Shown here piece after piece: positions 57,866 through 64,000 of a stretch of DNA of 64,000 nt; the first letter of the stretch is position 1, and every line of letters starts with the position of its first letter. The stretch comes from Pseudoalteromonas flavipulchra NCIMB 2033 = ATCC BAA-314 (GTDB taxonomy: Bacteria; Pseudomonadota; Gammaproteobacteria; Enterobacterales; Alteromonadaceae), in NCBI GenBank assembly GCA_000814665.1, contig JWIH01000017.1:124001-188000 (forward strand), in the 5' to 3' direction. A program made the translations under genes and the position numbers. The notes under the pieces were generated by a model that worked only from the letters and a program-made list of their open reading frames with translations, ran no database searches and had not been told where the DNA came from.

Positions 57866-58798
57866 TTACGCCATGAAATCAACACCTTCTTTGATGTCTT
57901 TTTCAAGTGTCGCTAGCATGTCGTCTTTTGCTTTTTGCTCAAACGCGCTCAGCTCACCGTAAGGAAGTAACTTCTCTACACCGTTTTTACCAAGGATAAC
58001 TGGCTGTGCAAAGAATGTTGCATCGCCTGTGTTACCTTCAACGTATGCGTACTCAAGTACTTCTTCACCTTGTAGACCTTTCACTAGTGAGAAGCAGAAA
58101 CGTGCTGCTGCTGCACCCATTGAAAGTGTAGCTGAACCGCCACCCGCTTTAGCTTCAACCACTTCAGTACCCGCGTTTTGGATACGAGTCGTTAGTGCAG
58201 CAACTTCTTCGTCAGTGAACTCAACACCTTCAACTTGAGAAAGTAGAGGTAGAATTGTAGTACCTGAGTGACCACCAATTACTGGGATCTTAACTTCAGC
58301 AACGTCTAGGCCCTTAAGCTCTGCGATGAAGGTCTCAGCGCGGATAACGTCAAGCGTTGTTACACCGAATACGCGAGCTGGATCATAAGTACCTGCTTTT
58401 TTGAACACTTCAGCAACGATTGGTACCGTGCCATTTACTGGGTTTGTGATGATACCAACAAGTGCTTTAGGGCAGCTTCTAACGATACCTTCAGCAAGTG
58501 TCTTGATGATACCTGCGTTAACGTTGAATAGGTCAGCACGGTCCATACCAGGCTTACGAGGCATACCAGCAGGGATAAGCACTACGTCAGCACCAGCAAG
58601 AGCTGGGTCTAGGTCGTCTTTACCATAACCCGCTACTTTTACCGCAGTTGGGATGTGAGATAAGTCAACTGCAACACCAGGTACAACAGGTGCAACGTCA
58701 TAAAGCGCTAACTCAGAGCCAGCTGGAAGACCATTTTTAAGCAATAAAGATAGAGCTTGACCGATACCGCCAGCGGCACCTAATACAGCAACTTTCAT
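57866..58798 (-). CDS. mdh: Malate dehydrogenase
   Basis: A 310-residue NAD-dependent TCA-cycle enzyme. It has [43 protein letters not shown] and the catalytic-His region [14 protein letters not shown]. The frame extends to 58867, but ATG 58798 follows GGAGA and starts [11 protein letters not shown] as in the family. Divergent from argR, as in E. coli. Confidence 0.97.
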   Translation of the reverse strand: MKVAVLGAAGGIGQALSLLLKNGLPAGSELALYDVAPVVPGVAVDLSHIPTAVKVAGYGKDDLDPALAGADVVLIPAGMPRKPGMDRADLFNVNAGIIKTLAEGIVRSCPKALVGIITNPVNGTVPIVAEVFKKAGTYDPARVFGVTTLDVIRAETFIAELKGLDVAEVKIPVIGGHSGTTILPLLSQVEGVEFTDEEVAALTTRIQNAGTEVVEAKAGGGSATLSMGAAAARFCFSLVKGLQGEEVLEYAYVEGNTGDATFFAQPVILGKNGVEKLLPYGELSAFEQKAKDDMLATLEKDIKEGVDFMA

Positions 58799-58915
58799 TT
58801 GAATTCTCCATAATTTGAAGGTGGAATTGAGTGTGCAGTAAAGATAATGAAAAGCGCTGTTAAACACAAATTAATCATGGTTATTTTCGAGATTTTTTGA
58901 CTAATGTCTTAAATA

Positions 58916-58939
58916 AAAGTGTAAAGATCGCGACACTTT
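58916..58939. promoter_or_regulatory. Inverted repeat between mdh and argR
   Basis: AAAGTGT (58916-58922) and ACACTTT (58933-58939) with a 10-nt spacer, in the divergent promoter region. It is not a good match to the ArgR box, so the cognate factor is unknown. Confidence 0.35.
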
Positions 58940-59039
58940 GTACACTTATGCTTTACGACTGCCATTTTGGTCGCGCAAATTTGGGAATCTCGGCGGTTTT
59001 GTGTAGAATTTAAAGATTAGCCGTAAAAGAAGACAGACT

Positions 59040-59507
59040 ATGCAGCCGCAAGAAAAACAAGAAGCACTGATCAAAGCATTTAAAGCCATTTTAAAAGAAG
59101 AAAACTTTGGCTCTCAAGGTGAAATTGTTGATGCTCTAAAACAACAAGGGTTTGACAACGTCAGTCAGAGCAAAGTGTCGCGCATGCTGAGCAAGTTTGG
59201 TGCTGTGCGTACACGTAATGCCAAACAAGAAATGGTTTACTGCTTACCCGCTGAAATGAGCGTACCAACAGCAAAAAGCCCTTTACGTCAGTTAGTCGTT
59301 GATATTATGCACAACGAAATGATGATTATTATTCGAACCAGTCCCGGTGCTGCACAGTTAATTGCGAGACTACTTGACTCATTAGGCACCGCAGACGGCG
59401 TATTAGGTACCATCGCTGGCGATGACACGATTTTTATTGCCCCTGCCAAAGTATCTGAAATCGACGTTACTTTGGATAAAGTAAAAACCCTGTTCGATAA
59501 CGTTTAG
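59040..59507 (+). CDS. argR: Arginine repressor
   Basis: A 155-residue ArgR. N-terminal winged helix ([38 protein letters not shown]), C-terminal hexamerisation/arginine-binding domain ([31 protein letters not shown]). It represses arginine synthesis genes when arginine is bound. Confidence 0.97.
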   Translation: MQPQEKQEALIKAFKAILKEENFGSQGEIVDALKQQGFDNVSQSKVSRMLSKFGAVRTRNAKQEMVYCLPAEMSVPTAKSPLRQLVVDIMHNEMMIIIRTSPGAAQLIARLLDSLGTADGVLGTIAGDDTIFIAPAKVSEIDVTLDKVKTLFDNV

Positions 59508-59523
59508 TCTATTATTTTTATCG

Positions 59524-59545
59524 GTGCTAACTCACAGGTTAGCAC
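59524..59545. terminator. Hairpin after argR
   Basis: Perfect 8-bp stem GTGCTAAC/GTTAGCAC with a 6-nt loop, 17 nt past argR; no T tract on the plus strand. Confidence 0.55.
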
Positions 59546-59909
59546 ATACTCTGATACTCTAGCTTCTACGAACACGCTTCCCCACTATCACGATAAACAG
59601 AATAAATTGCTTATCTTTACAGCAAAAAACGTTTGACATAATATGTCTAATTGTGGCAACTTTAGAAACGCATGTGAGGTTTTCTCACCACGCATGGATG
59701 GTTTTTAAGCTGATTGATTAGCTTCTCGGATTTGTTTCCTACAGTGTCTCCGTCTTACCGGACACGAACGCTATTCGCTTCACTCAATCATCTCACATTC
59801 TATGATGCGGAACTCACCGCTTGATAAACACAAAGACACCTTGCGGCGCTGAGTGGACAATTCACTGACTTAACCGCTTAAAAGGAAATACAAGGAACTA
59901 GGATCAGCA
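59546..59909 (+). other. Structured leader region before yqiJ-like gene
   Basis: A 364-nt gap. It has the 13-nt palindrome GACATA-A-TATGTC (59634-59646). Several small hairpins follow in series: GTGAG/CTCAC near 59675-59688, AAGCT/AGCTT near 59708-59724, and GTGTC/GGACAC near 59743-59765. No gene or known RNA family was recognised. It may be a long 5' leader or hold a small RNA. Confidence 0.4.
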
Positions 59910-60521
59910 ATGGAATTTTTAAATACTGCATTTACGTTTCCCACTGTTATTTTTTCAACACTATTACTCATAGTGCTGTTGTTCTGGTTAATTGCTTTAC
60001 TCGGTTTTGCTGATATCGATATCTTAGAAGGCGATGTTGATATTGAAGCCGAAGGCGCAAGCTCTGGTTCTTTTTGGGAAGTCGCTTTTGGCGGCGTCCC
60101 TGTGAGTATTTCATTGAGTTTAATCATCGCGCTGGGCTGGATTATCAGTATTTATGTGCAACAGTTTTTTGCTTACCTACTAGGCAATGGCATTTTTTAC
60201 TACCTGATGGGCACGGTATTTATGCTTGCCAGCCTCATTGCAGCATTACCACTAACCGCCGTCATTGTAAGGCCACTACGACGCTTTTTCGAAAGCCAAG
60301 AAACCACATCAAAGCAAGCGCTGGTTGGGCTCGAATGCGTTATTGCAACATCAAGGGTTAGCAACACGTTCGGTCAAGCCAGAGTATTTATTCAAGGAAC
60401 GGAGCAACTTATCGAAGTGCGCTCGGATGAAGATAACACTTTCACACTAGGAGACAGTGCTTTACTTATCGAACATGACACCCTTACACATAGCTACACG
60501 ATTGTGGCTAAACCTTGGTAA
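59910..60521 (+). CDS. yqiJ: YqiJ-like membrane protein (NfeD/OB-fold)
   Basis: A 203-residue inner-membrane protein. Three membrane helices (about 8-32, 63-85 and 90-115) precede a C-terminal beta-rich OB-fold-like domain (about 130-203: QALVGLECVIATSRVSNTFGQARVF). The acidic loop LGFADIDILEGDVDIEAEG is typical of YqiJ. Such proteins are encoded next to flotillins and are thought to work with them in membrane organisation. The flotillin gene follows after 83 nt. Confidence 0.85.
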   Translation: MEFLNTAFTFPTVIFSTLLLIVLLFWLIALLGFADIDILEGDVDIEAEGASSGSFWEVAFGGVPVSISLSLIIALGWIISIYVQQFFAYLLGNGIFYYLMGTVFMLASLIAALPLTAVIVRPLRRFFESQETTSKQALVGLECVIATSRVSNTFGQARVFIQGTEQLIEVRSDEDNTFTLGDSALLIEHDTLTHSYTIVAKPW

Positions 60522-60550
60522 TAGTACGAAAAATAACGGAATTTAGGAAC

Positions 60551-60575
60551 GAGTTGGCATAGCTAATACCAACTC
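60551..60575 (+). other. Hairpin between yqiJ and yqiK
   Basis: GAGTTGG/CCAACTC, perfect 7 bp with an 11-nt loop, 30 nt before the flotillin start. It could set relative expression or RNA stability. Confidence 0.4.
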
Positions 60576-60604
60576 AAACAACATAGCGCAACGCAGGAAA
60601 AAAC

Positions 60605-62782
60605 ATGGAATTTCTAAACAACCTCGGACCGGTGCTCGCAATCGTGGGCATATCCATCGTCATTATTTTTGCCATTCTACTTCTGATTGGAAAGTTCTAC
60701 CGCAAGGTTGAACAAGGTCAGGCATTGATCATTAACAAGATGAAAAACGAGCCAGATGTCACGACAACGGGCGGCATTGTGCTGCCTGTGATCCATAAAA
60801 TGGAAGTCATGGATATTTCAACTAACCGCATGGTATTGGAGCGTCGTGAAAATAGCGGCCTGATCTGTAAAGACAATATCCGTGCTGACATCGCCATCAC
60901 TTTTTACATTCGCGTAAACGAAAACAAAGAAGACATCCTACGCGTTGCAAAACAAGTTGGCTGCGCCCGCGCATCGGCACCAGAAACCTTGCAAGCATTA
61001 TTTGAGGCAAAATTCTCCGAAGCCTTAAAAACCGTTGGTAAGCGCATGAATTTTGAGGAACTATTTACACATCGTAATGAGTTCCGAGATTCTATTAAAG
61101 AAGTGATTGGACAAGATTTATCTGGCTATACGTTAGAGGATGTGGCAATTGATTATCTTGAACAAACCTCTATCGACAAGTTAGATCCAAATAACATTCT
61201 TGACGCTGAAGGTATTCGCCGTATTACCGAAAAAACCTCACGCCAAAACGTGGAAACTAACCAGCTTAAATGTGATGAAAAAGCGCAAATCGACAACCAA
61301 AACCAAGCTGCCTTTGAAAAAGCCGCAGAAGTCGAGCGCCAACGAGAAGATGCCAGCGCGAGACAACGCCGTGAAATCGAGTCGGTGCGCGCCCGCGAAG
61401 CTGCAGAAGCTGAACGTGTTAAGCATGAAGAGCGCTTAAAAGCCGAAGAAGCACGTCTCAAAGCGGACGAAGCGATCGCAATTGCAGAGCACAATAAACA
61501 GCGTGAAATCGATGTTGCAGAACAAAATCGCCTTCGCTTACTCGGCATCGAAGAAGAAAAAGTCACACGCTCTCGCCAGATTGAAATTATCGAACGTGAG
61601 CGTGAAACCGAAATTTTACGTATCCAAAAAGCCAAAGCGCTGGAAGTCGAGCAAAAAGAAATCGCCGATGTCCAACGCGAACGGGTTGCCGTTGAGAAAA
61701 CCGTTGCCGAGGAACAAGAGCGCATCAAAGACGTGCAATGTATTGCTGAAGCCGAGCGTGAAAAACAAGCAAAAATTATTCTTGCTCAAGCTGAGGCCGA
61801 AGAAGCGTTGGTTAAAGATATTGAAGCGGCTAAAGCTAAAGAGCAAGCTGCCGAATTTAAAGCCCGTGAAATGGAAAAAATGGCTGCAGCAGAACTACGT
61901 ATTGCGAACCAAACCGCAGAGTCGAAGAAAATTCTTGCCGAGGCTGCCCAAGTTGAAGCGGCAGCGCCTGGTCTTGCAGAAGCCGATATCATCAAGGCAA
62001 AAGCCGCTGCTAGTGCGATACAAGGCGAAACAAACGCTAAAGTGCTACAGCAAAAACTAGAGGCCGAAGCACAAGGTAAACGTGATATTGGCCGCGCCGA
62101 AGCCGAAGTACAAGCAGCAATGGCTGAGGCGACCAAGAAGCAAAGTGAAGCAGAAGCGCAAGGCAAACGTGAAATTGGTTTGGCAGAAGCTGAGGTTCAA
62201 TCAGCAATGGCTGAGGCAATTGAAAAACAAGGTGAAGCAGAAGCTATCAACCTTGAACGTAAGATGTCAGCAGAAGCCAAAGGTCTTACAGAGAAGCTAG
62301 AAGCACTGAATAAGATGGATAAAGACGCCCGTGAATACGAAGGCTTCACGCTACAGTTAAACCAACAGAAAGAGCTGACACTTGCGAGTATCGAAGCGAA
62401 CAAGCAGGTTTCTGCGAGTCAGGCTGAAGTATTAGGTAAAGCACTGAGCGGTGCTGATATCAACTTTATGGGCGGCGACGGCCAGTTCTTCAACCAGTTT
62501 ATGAATGCCATCACAGTGGGCAAGTCAATTGACGGCTTAGTCGGCGAAAGTAAGACGGTACAAACCGTATTTAAAGATCACCTAAACGGTGAGCGTAATT
62601 TGATGGACGACCTAAAAGGGGTACTTGCTGGTGCCAATGCGTCGTCGGAAACGCTAAAAAACATCAACATGAGTAAGTTCTTCCAACAGCTAAGCAATAG
62701 CTCAGATGCGGACAAACAGCAGCTACTCAAGTTACTTGGCGGCTCGTTAAATGGCAGTAAACAAAGCGAACCACTAGAGTAA
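60605..62782 (+). CDS. yqiK: Flotillin family protein (YqiK-like)
   Basis: A 725-residue SPFH protein. One N-terminal membrane helix (about 10-30) precedes the SPFH/band-7 domain (about 45-215). A very long charged coiled coil (about 215-590) rich in Glu, Ala, Lys and Arg follows, then a globular tail (about 590-725, with INFMGGDGQFFNQFMNAI). It is clearly longer than E. coli YqiK (about 550 residues). Two tandem 29-residue units lie at about 486-543. Flotillins form membrane microdomains. Gene order YqiJ-flotillin-large ATPase suggests a joint function. Confidence 0.92.
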   Translation: MEFLNNLGPVLAIVGISIVIIFAILLLIGKFYRKVEQGQALIINKMKNEPDVTTTGGIVLPVIHKMEVMDISTNRMVLERRENSGLICKDNIRADIAITFYIRVNENKEDILRVAKQVGCARASAPETLQALFEAKFSEALKTVGKRMNFEELFTHRNEFRDSIKEVIGQDLSGYTLEDVAIDYLEQTSIDKLDPNNILDAEGIRRITEKTSRQNVETNQLKCDEKAQIDNQNQAAFEKAAEVERQREDASARQRREIESVRAREAAEAERVKHEERLKAEEARLKADEAIAIAEHNKQREIDVAEQNRLRLLGIEEEKVTRSRQIEIIERERETEILRIQKAKALEVEQKEIADVQRERVAVEKTVAEEQERIKDVQCIAEAEREKQAKIILAQAEAEEALVKDIEAAKAKEQAAEFKAREMEKMAAAELRIANQTAESKKILAEAAQVEAAAPGLAEADIIKAKAAASAIQGETNAKVLQQKLEAEAQGKRDIGRAEAEVQAAMAEATKKQSEAEAQGKREIGLAEAEVQSAMAEAIEKQGEAEAINLERKMSAEAKGLTEKLEALNKMDKDAREYEGFTLQLNQQKELTLASIEANKQVSASQAEVLGKALSGADINFMGGDGQFFNQFMNAITVGKSIDGLVGESKTVQTVFKDHLNGERNLMDDLKGVLAGANASSETLKNINMSKFFQQLSNSSDADKQQLLKLLGGSLNGSKQSEPLE
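62060..62233 (+). repeat. Tandem 87-nt repeat within flotillin gene
   Basis: Units 62060-62146 and 62147-62233 encode 29-residue blocks sharing EAEAQGKR-IG-AEAEVQ-AMAEA. The DNA has drifted while protein stays similar, so the duplication is old and under selection for a coiled-coil heptad pattern. Confidence 0.75.
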
Positions 62783-62852
62783 TTAACCCTGAGGAGTCAA
62801 TCTTCTTGGCTCCTCTCCCCCATTTGCGACAGCGCACATAGGAAAGCATAGA

Positions 62853-64000
62853 ATGACGGAAGCAACGCAACAAGCGCCAGAGCGAACGCTCGAACAAGAC
62901 TCTTATCAACTGATTAAACGCCGGCTTAGTAACTTTGGCAGTGAACTGAAAAGTCAGATAGATAAACTCAACCAACAGCGTGTTGACACTTTTGGCAGCA
63001 CCGAGCTCAAAGTGAAAGGTCGAGCAAGAGTTCGTACTGAGCATAACTGCGTACCGCGCGACATTGTGCTGATCGGCGACAAGCTTATCTTTGCTTATAA
63101 TGTCTTTATGGGGCTTAAACAAAATACCCAAGTCAGTGATGTATTCACCGTACAAAAGCTACACTTGCAAGAAGACCATTACGAAATAGAGCCTTACCCG
63201 CAAGAAACCAAATTCCTCACTGACCAACGTTTCTTACGGGACTTTGACGAACTATACACGTATTACAAAGACACCCGTCTACAACACCTGTTTGTTAAAT
63301 CAAACAAGCTTTTTGCACTATTTCAGATTGGCGAAAAGCTCTCTGATGTCCGCGTGTTTCGCTGGCAAATCGCCAAAGACGAAACCTTAGATTATATTGA
63401 TAACCGAGGAGAGCGTGATCTAGGCGAAGTGGAAAACTTTGACTTTGAATGGCAAAAAACCGATCGCGCCGATCACGTCGAAGGCCGTCACCCACACATT
63501 AATGTAAACGACAAAGTGTTTATTGAAGTATCGGGTGGCAAACTCACCGTAAAAATAGAAAACAATACCCAAAGCGGTGAAGGTATTTATCAAGAAGCCG
63601 TTGATGACACCAGTCAATCACTCGCAGATTGCGATTTACGTTTTGCCGAAGTTGGCGAAATGGTGTTGGTAAAGTTACTTCCCTACCGAGAAAAACAGTG
63701 GCGTTATTTTATTTATAATTGCCGTACCCAGCAGGTATTGCGCCAAGATGCTTTGGGTGGTGCCTGTGTTCAATTACCTGAGAACCAAGGAATTATTTTT
63801 CCTGGTGGCTATTATTTACAATCTGGGCAAACACGCTATTTTGACGACCAATTGGACGATTTAATATTCCATCGCCAGATAAAATCACCCAATGGTGAAG
63901 ATGTACTGTATATCTTCTACGAACCAAACGAGGGTCGTTACGCACTTTTCTCTTACAATATTATTGAGAAAAACCTGCAAAATCCCATTTATTGTCATGG
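62853..64000 (+). CDS. 'DNA repair ATPase' family protein, N-terminal part
   Basis: An open frame from ATG 62853 (AGGA at 62840) runs off the window after 382 codons without a stop. The start SYQLIKRRLSNFGSELKSQIDKLN is followed by RTEHNCVPRDIVLIGDKLIFAYNVFMGLK, then HPHINVNDKVFIEVSGGKLTVKIENNT and GEGIYQEAVDD. These words match, from memory, the N-terminal domain of very large proteins annotated 'DNA repair ATPase' (DUF3686 type), which carry an AAA ATPase further on; that part lies outside. It begins 70 nt after the flotillin gene, so the three genes probably form one operon. Confidence 0.78.
   Translation, partial: MTEATQQAPERTLEQDSYQLIKRRLSNFGSELKSQIDKLNQQRVDTFGSTELKVKGRARVRTEHNCVPRDIVLIGDKLIFAYNVFMGLKQNTQVSDVFTVQKLHLQEDHYEIEPYPQETKFLTDQRFLRDFDELYTYYKDTRLQHLFVKSNKLFALFQIGEKLSDVRVFRWQIAKDETLDYIDNRGERDLGEVENFDFEWQKTDRADHVEGRHPHINVNDKVFIEVSGGKLTVKIENNTQSGEGIYQEAVDDTSQSLADCDLRFAEVGEMVLVKLLPYREKQWRYFIYNCRTQQVLRQDALGGACVQLPENQGIIFPGGYYLQSGQTRYFDDQLDDLIFHRQIKSPNGEDVLYIFYEPNEGRYALFSYNIIEKNLQNPIYCH

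Noticed and set aside
58799..59039. ArgR box in the mdh-argR region
   Set aside because: No good match to the TNTGAATWWWWATTCANW palindrome was found by eye.
59633..59661. TTGACA as a -35 promoter box before yqiJ
   Set aside because: No acceptable -10 at 16-18 nt; the hexamer is part of the GACATAATATGTC palindrome.
61153..61728. Minus-strand Ser/Arg-rich 191-codon frame
   Set aside because: Shadow of the repetitive flotillin coiled coil; composition follows from Glu/Ala/Arg codons on the other strand.
61482..62060. Plus-strand Lys-rich 192-codon frame
   Set aside because: Out-of-frame shadow within the flotillin gene.
62727..63155. Minus-strand 142-codon frame at the flotillin/ATPase junction
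   Set aside because: Antisense to the ATPase start, which matches a known protein family and has a ribosome site.

Overview
The window is a gene-dense stretch of a gammaproteobacterial chromosome, most likely Pseudoalteromonas or a close Alteromonadales relative. The inference rests on content: a complete Na+-translocating NADH:quinone reductase operon with apbE and nqrM, FabV-type enoyl reductase, large secreted peptidases, a DUF3545 protein and the mdh/argR and rpiA-serA pairs typical of marine gammaproteobacteria. No rRNA, tRNA, CRISPR, phage or complete insertion sequence was seen. The left edge is non-coding and the right edge cuts a large ATPase gene.

Layout. 1-5.1 kb: EamA permease, HDOD regulator, M49-like lipoprotein peptidase, small lipoprotein and HIT protein. 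5.2-9.5 kb: S9 dipeptidyl peptidase, a dispersed repeat and a Cache chemoreceptor. 9.6-13.5 kb: an ATP-grasp ligase coupled to a fused N-formylglutamate-amidohydrolase/QEGLA (DUF1704) protein, then an unrecognised gene. 13.5-16.4 kb: Cys-patterned lipoprotein, yaaA, transaldolase, DUF3545. 16.4-25.1 kb: a minus-strand cobalamin uptake and late-synthesis operon (btuD-btuC-cobT-cobS-cobU-cobQ-cobO-btuF-ung) in which all junctions overlap or nearly abut, headed by a cobalamin riboswitch, with cobC just upstream. 25.2-32.5 kb: nqrABCDEF, apbE, nqrM. 32.9-35.2 kb: fabV, bolA, alkB. 35.2-38.9 kb: rlmG-yajG-cyclophilin-ampG. 38.9-45.2 kb: XRE regulator, a 58-residue membrane protein, erpA, ClC channel, hemJ, pyrB, hemL. 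45.3-52.7 kb: chemoreceptor, PBP1b, amtB-glnK behind a sigma-54-like promoter, and a double-receiver GGDEF protein. 53-59.5 kb: S10 peptidase, a membrane protein, 5-formyl-THF cyclo-ligase, rpiA, serA, mdh, argR. 59.9-64 kb: YqiJ-like protein, flotillin, and the start of a 'DNA repair ATPase' gene.

How genes work together. The B12 block imports corrinoid (BtuF-BtuC-BtuD), adenosylates it (CobO), and assembles the nucleotide loop (CobU, CobS, CobT, CobC). The Nqr block carries its own flavin transferase and iron-centre maturase. YajG/AmpG and PBP1b concern the cell wall. GlnK-AmtB handle ammonium.

The least ordinary parts are: the ATP-grasp/QEGLA module, which looks like a ligase plus hydrolase acting on an unknown amide or peptide; the YqiJ-flotillin-ATPase cluster; ung as the last gene of a riboswitch-led B12 operon; a lipoprotein with a mirror-symmetric cysteine pattern; and a family of about 165-bp repeats with [15 protein letters not shown] ends, one of which supplies the ung stop codon.
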